From: Notospermus geniculatus
Lineage: Eukaryota > Nemertea > Pilidiophora > Heteronemertea > Lineidae
Reading direction: 5' to 3'
Assembly (NCBI GenBank): GCA_002633025.1
Contig: NMRB01001298.1
Location: 139,116-203,115 of the forward strand
Length of the DNA: 64,000 nucleotides
The notes under the pieces: generated by a model
Told to the model about the DNA's origin: nothing
The model's database searches: none
What the model saw: the letters and a program-made list of their open reading frames with translations, nothing else
In this document: in pieces, positions 22,031-34,300 of the stretch
Position numbering within the stretch: position 1 is the stretch's first letter
Layout: each line of letters opens with the position of its first letter
Translations under genes and position numbers: made by a program

Positions 22031-22459
22031 AGTAGGCCTATTGGATGGCAGTGCAACCTCCATAGGCAGTGAATCGGCGGAAGTCTGAAATTGAAGGGCT
22101 CAGCAACTCGCCGAATTACTTCGGCTTTCCTTCAACAGGCAATTTCGACAACAGAAACGAACAGAAATTAAATCTGATATCCAGGGTTTGTTGGCATATA
22201 GGCTACGTAGCTTCCATATTGCGCTAACAGCAAGTTACCTGTCAAATTCGGCAAACAGTGAACGGCATTAGCGTAAAAGCTCCTCACAACCTGCGCTTTA
22301 AATATTTGTACTGGCAATTTATGAAATTAGAATCCACTCCCGGACTCAGGTATGCGAAGGCTTCTTGTCTATCGCCATTCATCACTGCCGACCTTCTCTA
22401 AAAGTTTCCGCAAGGTAAGGGTTCGAGAGAGTTTGCATTTTTTGGTGAAAATAGGTTAA

Positions 22460-22799
22460 AGGAGCCCGGTATTGCCACTTTTTCTCATCCTGAGAATATC
22501 AGGCGTTCTTACTGCTCGCTCCCTTCGTCACCGCAGCGGATGAGCGGATGAAGAGGAGCGAGGTAAAAACCCCTGCTGTGGGAGGATGCTTTTTCTCGAC
22601 AGCCAGCGCCACCATTGCCGTGCGCGCCACTCTCTAACCCCAGGGACTAACTACGTTGTCGGCGAATGGACCCGATATATACCACGTCCATTTTGTAATG
22701 TTTTTTTGGTAGTTCGTATTGCTGCCGCTAGGTGGCTTCCTCTACGTCGGCAGTCAAAATACCGAAAAGAGATCGCATACCGTTCTCCTTTAAATGGAG
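22460..22799. mobile_element. TTAA-target MITE, AGGAGC family, interrupted by a second element
   Basis: TTAA|AGGAGCCCGGTAT lies at the left and ACCGTTCTCCT|TTAA at the right. Inside, 22495-22590 holds a foreign block ending CTGCTGTGGGAGGATGC that recurs at 58410-58455 and 59125-59155. Related copies lie at 43041-43255 (minus orientation) and 23790-23938. Confidence 0.8.
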
Positions 22800-23789
22800 C
22801 CCTTTGCACCAATGTAACGTCTCGTTATTCAAAATGCTGTGTACTTTTAATCGTATGTACCCGACAAGCAAACGACACAACCAAAAACCCATGTGAATTC
22901 GAAGCAAAAGAAAAAAAGCCGTGTCATTTCCTCTACGCAGGTTATCTGTTAAATAGTTTTAGATTTCATATCTATTTTATATCAAAATACCTTTTCGTCA
23001 CTAGGTTATTATGCAGGTAGCTGTAGGTTACCATGGTTACAGTCTGCGTTGTTGAGGCCTATGCTAAGGGCCTACCTCTCTTTATCGAAGTCCTGGACGA
23101 AGATAGAATATAGTGAGGTCCGCAAATCTGACCAAAAACGAAGTGAAATACGAAATTGGACTTCATTTCCATGACGTATATTTCAGGTCATCAGGAGATG
23201 GTTGGTACCACAAATATCGCCTGCTGCAAGAGCGTCTTTCAGCGTATGACGTCAGAACGATAGAGGTATGACAGTAGGCTTACCTGCCGAAAAGGAAGGT
23301 CACGGGAATGACAAAACCTGGCCGAAGTAGCGTTTGTCGGCAAAGTTCAATCATGCAACTGAGCAGCCATCAAAAGTGTCTTTCCCGCGCGCAGGCTAAA
23401 CACTGGGCAGCTAGCAAAGGACCCAGAGAATACGGTAGCCCCGGGAAGGTAGCGTACTCACAAAGAATTAGCGAAACAACCGAAAATACAGATGTCATAC
23501 GAATTGCCTCAGCGTCTATCCGCATGTATTATTAAACAGATGAACTAAATTGACCGAAGAACTACACGACGATAACGATATTTACGCACATATAAAGTGT
23601 TGAAGCCGAACAAAGTGACTCCAAATTACACAATGGATCTCGGGAATTTGGGTTATGAGCATTATGATTGCTCTTTGGTCAGGTATTTGGGTCACATAAC
23701 CATGATAACGGTACAGCGAGCAATTCAAGCGCCCTCTGACGAATGCTTGACAAACGATTAAGCAATCTCTTTGACAACAGGTGAATTAA

Positions 23790-23938
23790 AGGAGCACATT
23801 ATGCGATCTCTTACCGGTATTTTGACTGCCGACGTAGAGGGAGCCACCTAGCGGCAGCAAGACGAAATATAAAACATTACAAAATGTACGTACATGTAGT
23901 TCATTGGGTTCCTTTCGCCGACAACGCAGTCAGTTCCT
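23790..23938. mobile_element. TTAA-target MITE, AGGAGC family, internally deleted
   Basis: TTAA|AGGAGC at the left and TTCCT|TTAA at the right. It shares GTAGAGGGAGCCACCTAGCG with the copy at 43041 but lacks the distal part. Confidence 0.65.
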
Positions 23939-24159
23939 TTAAATTTCGCAGAGACGATCCCACTGAGTAGTTCTGAATGTGTGCCACAAGCTATGCATTG
24001 GAATGGACCAATGCCTTTGGAATGTCGACACAACCAACATAGCCTACGGAGTGTGACGTCATTTACGCCCGGCATTTACGTCGGCGTTAACGTTTATCCT
24101 AAGCGATGGATCTACAACTAGCTAAAGACGAAACATAAGATCCAGACGATAAGGCTTAC

Positions 24160-24366
24160 CGAATACTCCCAGCTGTAATTTACTTGCTGACCTCATGACG
24201 GTTCTGATGGTTCTATCACATTTCTCCTGCAGCCTGTCCGCGATATGTTTTCTCTTTTTGAACCTTTGTTTCTCGTGGTCTCGCAGGACCTCCATGAACG
24301 CGGGGGTCGTCCGCGAGAGCCGGGGCGAGCTCTTAGCCGAGCCGAGGACATCCATGCATGCCATGT
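24160..24366 (-). CDS. Orphan exon candidate, basic coiled-coil-like
   Basis: Reading the minus strand, a CTTTTTTGCTTGCAG acceptor precedes an ATG-containing frame of 68 codons, ended by a GTAAGC donor in phase 1. The peptide includes TPAFMEVLRDHEKQRFKKRK and CDRTIRTVMRSASKLQLG; it is charged, helical in character and looks genuinely protein-like. I do not recognise it. No matching 3' exon was found between here and the BOK-like gene, so it could be an exon of an unannotated gene with long introns or a retained fragment. Confidence 0.4.
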
Positions 24367-24456
24367 CTGCAAGCAAAAAAGAGATTTTCTAGTGACTTGA
24401 CAGATCGTAGTCGTAACCTATATCTACCCGCTCTCCACAACTGCTTCACTTCACAG

Positions 24457-24706
24457 AAGTCGCCGTGTTTGGTCAACAGATGGCGCTGAGAGAGTCGACC
24501 AATGAGAGCGCCGAGCAACCCGTAACCAAGCTAGCCTGAGACAGTTTTTCATTGGCCGAGTGGATTTTGTGATCTAGTATGGTAGCACAAGAACATCCAT
24601 TGCCAACGGGTGAAAGAGTTGTGAAAGCAGCGTGCTGATAGGCCATAAAACTCGCGCCAGGCCCTGACGCCACCTGTTGACCAAACACGGCGACCTCTAC
24701 GAATTG
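24457..24706. repeat. Foldback element
   Basis: GTCGCCGTGTTTGGTCAACA at the left pairs with TGTTGACCAAACACGGCGAC at the right, and the next arm segment (GATGGCGC against CGCCACC) is imperfect. The element is non-coding. Confidence 0.85.
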
Positions 24707-25887
24707 AAACAGTTTTGGAGATGGGGTAATCCGAAAGGGGCGCGGTACACAACTGCGTAGGGCGTTGGTTGAATACTATAGTATGATGGACGGTCCGAAG
24801 TTTGAGACGAGCAGAATGGTTTACGCCACCCTCCAGCAGCAGGGGTTTTTACCTTGCTCCTCTTCACAGTCCTCATCGGTCACGCCCTGTGAACCAACGT
24901 TATTCACACTCATCTCTCTGGAGGCGAACATTCGAAAACGAGGCTGAGGGTGACAGAGACCCGGACGTCCGCGTGGTTTGCCACCGTAAAGTCTGCCGAC
25001 TGGCCGAAAATTTGCAGTTTGCCTTTGAGGCGATGTACGTTTTGTACGGACAACGATCAAACCAGGAACACGACTCGGGTGTACAGAGTATGAACAACAC
25101 CTACATGTATTTCAATGCTTTTATCAGCAATTTTTGTAGTTTTCTCTATATACATGTATAGGCCTACGGTTCGTTGAACTTAAAAAAGAAAGCAGAACAA
25201 AGTCACTGTTGTATCATGATATACATGTGATTGTATAAAATACGTACCTTAGTCTGTGGACGTCAAAATATCCTCTTTTCAGTTTGTTATTCTGAAATGG
25301 GTCACAGAATGGAACACTTTATCTCTAAGTAAGCAGAATCATCACGATTAACATTTAAAAAACAAGTGATGGCGTTTGGATGGCGCATATCGTTGTGTAA
25401 AAAATGTAGGCCTACACGTAGTTTTATCTGGATTCAAATTTAATGTACAATCCCCCCATGTACATTTGTTTGATTAGCAAATATGTATGGATAAGGCCAT
25501 GTACATGTACAGTACCTGATCATGAAACGATGTATTGTGGGTTACGTCAGGCCTCTGGGTTGCATGATAGAGAGGGCGCGCGCAAAGCCTTGTGGGAGAG
25601 CGGGCACACGCAAAGCCTTGTGGGAGAAGATTGTTCAAGAAGTCGTTAATCGAAAAAAATGAGGCACTCATCGACACCACTGATGCATATGCAGTCGTTG
25701 AGTACAATCTAAGGGAAGACGCAATGTAATGAATCCGTGGGATATAGGTTATTAAACTGGCAAAAAAATAATCCCCTTCGAATGTCAGGTCCTGGGTAAA
25801 AATTGAGAAAATGGCCATGTACATTGCCGTGCACGGACTACATTTTTTCGCTTAGAACTGACATTCGAAAGTGGTCTCATTCTAAAG

Positions 25888-26057
25888 GCGCTGCTCCACG
25901 TGACACTAGTTTTCTGTAGAAAGCTTGCTGTCAGATAGTAACTGTCCAAAGACTATCCCGTGGAAGTGACTGTATGACAGCAATTATTTCTGTCTGACAG
26001 CAATAATTGACTATCTGACAGCAAACTTTCGATAGAAAACTGTCACGTGGAGTGGCA
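25888..26057. repeat. Foldback element
   Basis: CCACGTGACACTAGTTTTCT pairs with AGAAAACTGTCACGTGG near 26034-26050, and TTGCTGTCAGATAG pairs with CTATCTGACAGCAA. It abuts the TTAA element at 26064. Confidence 0.85.
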
Positions 26058-26063
26058 ACTTAA

Positions 26064-26481
26064 AGGGAGACTCCACTCATTGTAAACTTTTGAATTTTTA
26101 TCAATCCATGGAGACTATTGCCATGAGTTGTGATGTCACTAGTGTCAATAGACGACCTTTGTTGTGAATGAGCTAATACTGTGACTGCCTAGGCCTATTG
26201 GTTGTACCTTAATACATGTAAATATGCATTGAGCACTGATGACATCATGAGTGCTGTGCAATGGTCCCCTTGGGATCCAATTAAAATACTTAAAATGATG
26301 AGTTTCCTGATTTTTAAAAAATACGACATGTTGCAGGTATCAGTGGATTTGAATGTATTAACGATATTTCAAACGATATTTCAAACGATATTTCAAACGA
26401 TATTTCAAAACAATATTTCAAACGATATTTCAAACGATATTTCAAAGATTCAAAATTTTACACAATGAGTGGAGTATCCCT
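26064..26481. mobile_element. TTAA-target MITE carrying a 12-bp tandem array
   Basis: TTAA|AGGGAGACTCCACTCATTGT lies at the left and ACAATGAGTGGAGTATCCCT|TTAA at the right, giving a TIR of about 24 bp. Inside, 26366-26447 holds about seven units of CAAACGATATTT. Confidence 0.85.
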
Positions 26482-27249
26482 TTAATGTACGGCATGCTCT
26501 ACTCACCTTTCCCTCAAAAATTGCTTGAATTTGAATGTTAAAGTGGGAGATAATGGAGTTTCAGTATCTCACGCAGGAGGCCCGCGAGGGTTTCAGTGCT
26601 TCGACCCTTTTTCCAGAATTCTAATTCCTTCCATTCGCACCTATTCTGGTTCCACATGTGTTGAACCTTGCAAAGGCAACTCCAATGGTAATTATCACAT
26701 ATCTAAATATCAATCGATTGCTCCGATAACTTTAAATCATTCTGCGCAATACAATGCATTGACACCGTGAATAGAACTGCATTCAGGTGTGATCGAAATC
26801 TTTAATCGATTGCGCAGGACTAGTTTGCAGATGTCGGAGCAATCGTATTACTACCATTCCGGAAAATCGGGTAACACCTGTTTGTTTCATGAGTACTCAG
26901 CCATTAAGATGTTAAGTGGTTCATTTTGAACTGAAATGAGCCACTTTTACAGCGTCATATCAGTGCCGTGCGACTTCCTACTTCTGTACAATGGGCAGAT
27001 ACCTCCGTCCAGGGTAAACTAATGGCCTATACACACGATCCAATTTTTCATCCAATTTTTGGGAAATTCAGATTCCGGGCCTATTGGGGCTTCAATGTAT
27101 AAACCCGCATGTAGGCCTTTATTGAGCATATTCAGAAAACGGGATGAAAAATGTACAGGCCATAAGCATTGACGGAACAATATACTGGGCGCGCCCCCAG
27201 GCCAAACCATGCAACCACAGGACCCTGAGAGAGGATCTTTCTTACATAA

Positions 27250-27625
27250 AACGTAGAGTGGTGTTTCGCAAATTGACGGAATACGAAATTCAACTTCATT
27301 TGGCAGGACCGAATGTATTTCTGGAGATGGTTGCTACCACAAAATGTCCCTGGCCCTGCTGCCAGTGCGTCTTTTAGCATATCATTTAAGACCGAAAGAG
27401 TTATGGCGCATCTTGAATTTTTAAATTTCCACTTCGTATATACGAAGTGGAAACGAAAGATAAATTTCAAATTCAATCGGTCTAGCGTCATACGCTGAAA
27501 GACGCTCTTATATAGCAGGCGATATTTGTGGTACCAACCACCTTCTGAAATACATTACCTCATGAAAATGAAGGCCAATTTCGTATTCCGTGCTTCGTGT
27601 TTCGTCAGATTTACGAAACCTCACC
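27250..27625. mobile_element. Palindromic MITE family (GTTTCGTCAGATTT ends), copy 1
   Basis: The ends are imperfect complements (GTTTCGCAAATTGACGGAAT, and TTCGTGTTTCGTCAGATTTA with its continuation). Inner landmarks are GGAGATGGTTGCTACCACAA against TTTGTGGTACCAACCACC and a central TTCCACTTCGTA/TACGAAGTGGAA hairpin. Other copies are at 33895-34298, 34908-35314 and 44980-45355, and a partial copy at about 23130-23280. Confidence 0.9.
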
Positions 27626-27627
27626 AC

Positions 27628-27815
27628 TTCTACATTGGTAATAAGCAAGAAGTCAATCTCCAGAATTCACGAATTTTCGACCCCAACCGGGGTCTTCTTC
27701 AAGTGGAACTTTACAATCTGAAAAAAAAGACCCCGATTGGGGTCGAAAATTCGTGAATTCTGGAGATTGACTTCTTGCTTATTATCATTTTGTGTGTCAA
27801 TTTTGTGCTATTCTG
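27628..27815. repeat. Palindromic repeat with GACCCC cores
   Basis: TTCGACCCCAACCGGGGTC and GACCCCGATTGGGGTCGAA lie in opposite orientation. They are flanked by CCAGAATTCACGAATTTTCG and its complement, then AGAAGTCAATCTCC and its complement. Confidence 0.9.
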
Positions 27816-28682
27816 TATCTTGGACTCCTACATTGGTAATGCACAAAAATGACATACCTTATGGTCGGCTTTACTGATTTTGATGCAATAAAAGACGATT
27901 TTTCGAATAAGAAGATCCCTTGCGTCTGTCACTGCCTTAGTTGGTGACGATACCAAGGGCTTGCAACATAATGAACGTAAAATAAAACAGAACAGCATGA
28001 TTTAGACTAATTGGTGATCACCGGAACAGTGTGGCCAAGAGAGGGCAGCCAGCAGACAGGTAAAAGCAACGAAGCAACCAACCAAAAATACCCCTTTCCC
28101 CCTACAACAGCAGCGTGATGTCTCATGTCTCGATCTGTTGTGGCTATCTAGTTGATCAAAGTAATCACAATTGATTACGAACCTATAATCATTTTGCCAA
28201 ATCAATAGTCTGTCTGTCAGCCACCTTTACTATATGAAATATCGTCTATATGGTAATAGATATCAAAGAGAAGGTATAACTATCAGGTCGTACGCTTCAG
28301 GCACAGGCGTCTCCTCTGTTTTTAAAATACGTGATTTTTCTCTCCTTCCGGAAATACCCGAACACTTGCGAAAATTAACGATGACAACGTTGATTTTTAG
28401 ACGTGTTTATTTCAATAATAAAGCTCTCTGTACACTCTGTGTGTACGTGTCTGAGGCTGATTCCATGTAATGATAACCGTGCCGTGGCGATGTCTCTTTT
28501 TAAAAGTGTTGTTGCCAACGATCTAATCTTCAGCAGTTTACAAAGGATGTGATAGAGTCATTTTTTCTTTGAAAATGAAAAAATGTGATATACGGAAATG
28601 TTCCCTGACTGAATTCATTGAGGGAATGCGAGTTCCGAAGGTCACATCGCTCGCAGTGCCGTTCATCACGTTACAAGTTCAC

Positions 28683-28918
28683 AATATAGACCTTCCCAAC
28701 AAAGATGGCGGTGGGACAGTTCTCATCATATGACGTCAGAAGAGCTTACCATTCAACGGCCGCTGGAACGCTATTAAGCTGGTCAAGCGGGCCATGCCGG
28801 CACAAGCGTTTAGTAAAATAATTAGTGTTTGGTCGTGTTATATCATGCTTGGGCAATGAATGGCCACGACGTCACCTGGGATAACTAGCTAGGCCACCAT
28901 CTTTATTGGAAAGGTCTA
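28683..28918. repeat. Foldback element
   Basis: TAGACCTTCCCAACAAAGAT pairs with ATCTTTATTGGAAAGGTCTA near the right end, with one mismatch and an indel. The interior is non-coding. Confidence 0.8.
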
Positions 28919-29707
28919 CACGTATACGAGTTGTCCATCATGAACATGGAATCGAACCTCACTATATATTCTCAGAAGTACATTGTATAAGGAAGTAGAA
29001 AAAGCTACAGTGAAAGTTAATATTATGGAACATCGGTAACACACAAAATGTTCATAGCAAATATACGTGCATGTAACAAAATACATACATTCAAAATTTT
29101 CCATAACAAATGTTTGTGGCACACGATTTTAAGAAAGTTCGTACGTAATACATGTATTTTAAAAAGGTACATTTATGACACGTGAAGTACATGTAACAAC
29201 GTTTATGAAAATTTCCATATTCATAAATAATTTATTATGGCACATGAATTCAGTCTATAGCACAAGCACATACTTCAGTTGCCCAGCTAGGCCTACATAC
29301 ATCATCGGCACACTGAATGTTAACAAAATATACTTACAGATATTTGAATGAAAATGCGTTCGACAAGTCGGTGACAATAATTATTACATGTAAAAGATAT
29401 ACCCAGAGAAGATGCGGAATGAAATGGTAAGCCTTCTTCGCTATATACTGACCGACTCCTCTAAACCAACTCCCGCTCTTCTTTTCCACGCGAACCAAAA
29501 GAACACCCGTCTGTTTTCCTGCCGCCATCTTGGTTTCGCAGTCTCGCACATGCGCATCGCCTGGTTGGCAAAGGAAATCGGAGTTCATTTCTTTTTTGTT
29601 TATATTTTGCGAACCAGCCAACACACGCGCGACCACTGCTACGAAACGCTTGGTTAAAATAATAAATAATAAATACATATACTGTATATCTCATGATCTG
29701 CTCTACA

Positions 29708-30171
29708 TACTGTATAACATGACTTATCCGGCCTCCACGGCCAACCTGCGAACCACGCGAATCATTGACTATACACGATCCACGCCAAGTTATGAAAGGC
29801 CTAGAGGGTTACACATCACTTGTGAGTTTCTTTTCAACGGCAGACCGCAGTTTTATTCCACAGTCCGCCTAGGTTTGACAAAAGTGAAACTGACCCTCAC
29901 CGCGGGGTATCCATTACGATGCTCACCAGGGTCCATATTCATAAACATACTTAAGTCAAAGTGTGATACTTATCTTTTGTGTTGAACAAAGGATAAGTGT
30001 CACACTTAGACTTAAGTAGTTTTATGAATATGGGCCCAGGCGTAAGACGATTTCCGATGAACATGTAACCCTGACTAGGCCTTTCTTAACTTGGCCTGGA
30101 TCGTGTATAATCAATAATTTGCGTGGTTTGCAGTTTGGCCGTGGTGGCCGGATAAGTCATATTATACAGTA
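29708..30171. mobile_element. Foldback element interrupted by a second foldback
   Basis: The outer arms run TACTGTATAACATGACTTAT (left) and ATAAGTCATATTATACAGTA (right) and pair inward for over 200 bp (GGCCAACCTGCGAACCACGC region, AAAGGCCTAG region). The centre (29930-30043) is a separate foldback with TCCATATTCATAAA ends paired to TTTATGAATATGGG and inner CTTAAGT motifs. Confidence 0.9.
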
Positions 30172-30435
30172 AATTGATCGTATAACTATAAGCCATGTAC
30201 ATTTTGCCTAAATAAAATACCCTGAATTCTTCTTTGACGTAATTCAGAAAGAGAGTGGAATAGATGTCAAATCCCTTAATATTGTTATTGATAACTTATA
30301 TTTCCTAAGCAATACGATCTAATAAAGTAATAATACTAGTAGTATCTTTTAACTATTCTACCATTCACTAAAATTGAAAAAATACATTGCAGATTCCTTC
30401 GAGTACCGGTGTGCAGTGAACATTCCAGATGGCGT

Positions 30436-30660
30436 TCCAGAAAGGGGCTGTTCGTTTTCGTCACTTGAGGAATCTGAGTTGTGATCCTTGGGAAAACGGA
30501 AGAAGCTGTCCACTTGCAAATTGCGGGAATTATTTGTTGTGCTGTACAGAATAATCGCTGCAATTTGCAGCTTCATAGCTTTCTCCATTTTCTCAAGGAT
30601 CACAACTCAGATTCCTCAATTGACGAAAACGAACATCCCCTTTGAATAATAAATTCCTTT
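30436..30660. repeat. Inverted repeat
   Basis: AAGGGGCTGTTCGTTTTCGT pairs with ACGAAAACGAACATCCCCTT, and GAGGAATCTGAGTTGTGATC with GATCACAACTCAGATTCCTC. The minus-strand frame 30358-30603 spans it and is judged a by-product. Confidence 0.85.
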
Positions 30661-30668
30661 CTGGCAGA

Positions 30669-30787
30669 CAAATGTCAAATGACAACGTCACCCGCTCGTT
30701 GGCAAAATATGGGTTCCTTCTCATTTCTTGGGCTGGAGTCATTCCCTTGGCATATATTCCTTAAAGAATTAACCCTAGCCTTATATC
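30669..30787 (-). pseudogene. Duplicated fragment of the receptor's terminal exon
   Basis: It aligns with 31325-31445, which covers the last codons and early 3' UTR of the receptor gene. Shared words include TGTCAAATGACAACGTCACC and CATATATTCCTTAAAGAATT. On the minus strand it still reads RVNSLRNICQGNDSS but lacks the membrane segment and an acceptor, so it is a non-functional 3' fragment. Confidence 0.75.
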
Positions 30788-31380
30788 AAGAATATATAAG
30801 TACCAAGAATGTACAACTCAGTAATCAATCAAAAGGGTGGGCATTAGGTTACTTTTTCTGATAATAGAGGGCGTACGGTAATTATAGGCCTTCTAATTAA
30901 ATAACCAATGTTTAGATTTAAGGGTTGTTGACTGAATTGTATTATTTAGAATGATGTCACTATTCTTATGTAAAGTTATAGACATATTACTGGCATACAA
31001 TTTTTTATTGATTTTGGTGAAACCATGGATTTGTTGTTTAGGTCAGAGTGCCCGACCCAGAGATCAAGTTCGAGATCAATTTGTCGAAAATATGGTCCAT
31101 TCAAAACTACTCTGTAGCTCGGTTATTTCTGACCGCATATAACTGCGGGAGGTGTCATTTTGTTCGTAATGATCTTCTCTACACAATAAGCCTTCACAAA
31201 TTAAGATCCCTTCAGTTACAGGGTCACCAGAGGCAAATTAGTAAACTCAGTTTTGGCACATATTTGGAGTTGTACATTCTTGGTACTTATATATTCTTGC
31301 TTATATTCATTCTTAAAATCCTTCCACAAATGTCAAATGACAACGTCACCCGCTTGTTGGCAAACATTGGATCCTTGTTC

Positions 31381-34300
31381 TCATTTCTTGGGACTGGAAT
31401 CATTCCCCGGGCATATATTCCTTAAAGAATTAACTCTAGCCTTACATTCATTCTTAAAATCCTTCCACGGCGTTCTCTTCCTCTGTTTCTTCAAGATCAA
31501 TCTGACGTAGCATTCGCCAATCAGGCCGACAATTATGGCAAGACCTGCACCCATTAACAATACGTAGAATACACCAACCATCTCAGCCCACTTCAAACGC
31601 CTTGTTTTTGAGTTTTCAGCGACTTCATCATCAGAGGTGCACCTTTCCTTATCATAGTAACTAAAGAAAGGGTCAAGAAGGGGGCATGGTAAAACAGAAT
31701 GCAAAAATTAATCGCCTAACTTAATTTTTAAAAAAGATGGAGGTAAACTCGCAAGAATATCAATTTTTTCATATGCTACCAAGTTAGCTGTGGGTTTTAC
31801 ATTATTAATTTATTCAAAAACGTGTATCGATTAAGAATATGATGCTTGAACAATCCTGGATATAATCGGTGAATAAATATCTAATACATGTACCAATCTA
31901 TTTTGGCTAATACCAAAATAAATGTTTTTGCTAATACTTAGAGTAGGCCCATCGCTTGTGATATCAAAAATAGATAAGATCTATTTTTGGTGATATCTCC
32001 ACATAACAGGTGGCAGCACTGTCCAAGTAATGGCTGCCGTGGACGCCATCTTGAATGTGGCTACTCGAACCGGTACTCACCTTTCCACTGTATCGAAGTC
32101 CTTGTAGCCTTCTCTGACGGATAATATAGCTTCGTTCAGGTCTTCTCGGTAGGTGGCGCCAAAAGGTAACATGATGGTGTAGTAGATGGGCTCAGATGGC
32201 TGCAGGACGACCTCTAAATCACAGTACTTGCTGGAGAAGTAGTTAGCCGTGTACTCTTCCGTTATAAGGATCGGTCGGGCAGGGGCCTTCGTGTCTTTGA
32301 TAAAGTTGACTGCCTCCTCAATGTCACCATAGAGCGGAATATTCTTGGTTTTCCTCCGGTTGACGATCGCACCGTAAGGATCGTTTTCATTGTCTGTGAA
32401 GATCCGATCAATTTCGCTGTCCTAGGAAAAGCAGACGAAGAAATGATCATGTGACTAGTCACATGACTACATCATGGCGTCGAGTGACATGAGGGACGGA
32501 ACATGCTCGTCAAACTTTTTACAACGGCTATTAAAATGCATCCTTTCACAACGATTTTCTTGAGATATAAAGCTGCGTATCCAATAATTTCCAGCCTTTT
32601 CCTAATATCTGAACAACATTCCTGAGCAACACGACCTTTTTGACCCTGTTTACTCTAGCCAATGGCTGGTATTCATAAAAGTTAGCAAATGGTTTTACTT
32701 AAGATTCTGCACAGCGAGGTACAATGTAAATGTAGGCCTACTAAAAAACTTGAAGGAAAAGCATTGTAGCTTTTATGAATTTCAGCCATTATAGCAACAT
32801 CTGAACAACTTGTTGGAAAACAACCCCGAAAACATTGTCCAAAAAAACTGTTGTTACTCTAAATGTTGGAAAAAAATGTTCCTTGTGTACACAGACCTTT
32901 ACGCTCACACCTCGGAATACCAACGATGTAAGGAAAATTTACCTGAACGTATGAGTAGTAAGCAGCTGTCTGGACCGCAAGAGCCTGCAGCGTCTGAGGA
33001 AGGTCTTCCGCTTTTCGCATGGTCAGAAAAGCCGTCATGTTCGCAGTGTAGCTGTTCGATACCACGATGGCGAAGAACATGAGGCAGCATATCATGAGAC
33101 GACTCGGCACTGAAAACAAAGACATGAAAAGATTTCGGTAATTTCTAAAATTCCTTTCTGTTACCTATCCCAAATTCCTCTCCGTTACCTGTCTCAAATT
33201 CCTCTCTATTACCTGTCTGAAATTCCTCTCTGGTACCTGTCTAAAATTTATCTCTGTTAATACCTGTCTAACATTCCTCTCTCTTACCTGTCTAAAATTC
33301 ATCTCTATTACCTGTCGCAAATTTCTCTGTTTTCTGTCAAAATTCCTCTCTGCTACAGTCAAAAATTCCTCTCTCTTACCAGCTAAAATTCCTCTCCATC
33401 ACCTTTCTAAAATTTCTCTTTGTCACCTGTCTAAAATTCCTCTCTGTTACCTATCTAAAATATTCCTCTCTGTCACCTGTCTAAAATTCATCTCTGTTAC
33501 TCTCTAAAATTCACCTCTGTTTAGTCTCACAGTCTTCTCCATTACCTGTCTAAAATTCCTCTCTGTCACCTTTATAAAATTCCATTACCTGTAGCTGGGG
33601 TTGTGTCCGTTGATCCATTGCACAGTAACCCAGCAGTATAATAGAAGCTATCCCTTACTGGGAAACTTTCGTCTGTCCAATCTAAGATGTCCATCACGGT
33701 CAGCAAGATGCTAGTCACTGCAAAAAAAAACATGTAAGACATCAAGGGTAGCAAAAGAATTCAGGCATGTTATAAGCCATTCTGACATTATGCTCAATAT
33801 TTTTTTACGTTTTTCTCAGATAAGAACATTGCCGATCATCAGATGAAGAGGGCAAAAAAATATTAATACAAAACCCGTTGCTTCGCGTCGCATATTAGTG
33901 AGGTTTCGTAAATCTGACGAAACACGCAGTACAAAATATGAAATTCAACTTCATTTCCAGGACCTGACGTATTTCTGGAGATGGTTGGTACCACAAATGT
34001 CCCTGCTGCCAGTGCGTCTTTTAGCATATCATGTAAGACCGAGAGAGTTATGGTACATCTTGAATTTTTAAATTTCCACTCCGTAGCTACGAAGTGGCAA
34101 CGAAAGATAAATTTCAAAGTTTAGTAGGGGCCTATTCACCGTAACTCTTAATCTGTCTCACGTCATTTGCTAAAAGGCGTTCTTGCACCAGGCGATATTT
34201 GTGGTACCAACCATCTCCTGAAATACATTACGTCATGGACGAAATGAAGTCCAATTTCGTATTTCGTACTTTGTGTTTCGTCAGGTTTATTGGCGCTANA

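Larger units (their letters stand above)
20272..24159. other. Region upstream of BOK-like exon 1, no supported gene
   Basis: It presumably includes the BOK-like promoter (no clear TATA seen), then dispersed repeats: AGAACCCT/AGGTTC-rich sequence (20960-21060), the repeat at 21908-22030, TTAA elements (22460-22799 and 23790-23938), and part of the palindromic family seen at 27250. Open frames here overlap these repeats. Confidence 0.5.
24367..30668. other. Repeat-rich intergenic stretch
   Basis: No exon is supported. The contents are inverted repeats at 24457-24706, 25888-26057, 26064-26481, 27250-27625, 27628-27815, 28683-28918, 29708-30171 and 30436-30660, most listed separately. Confidence 0.6.

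Noticed and set aside
21722-22072. Plus-strand frame of 116 codons as a gene
   Set aside because: It overlaps a dispersed repeat shared with 15138-15715, and composition and context give no support.
22586-23020. Plus-strand frame of 144 codons
   Set aside because: Most of it lies in the TTAA MITE that recurs at 43041-43255 and 23790-23938.
30358-30603. Extra C-terminal exon of the receptor
   Set aside because: The receptor already ends at a stop in 31381-31383 after M4, and this frame lies in an inverted repeat.
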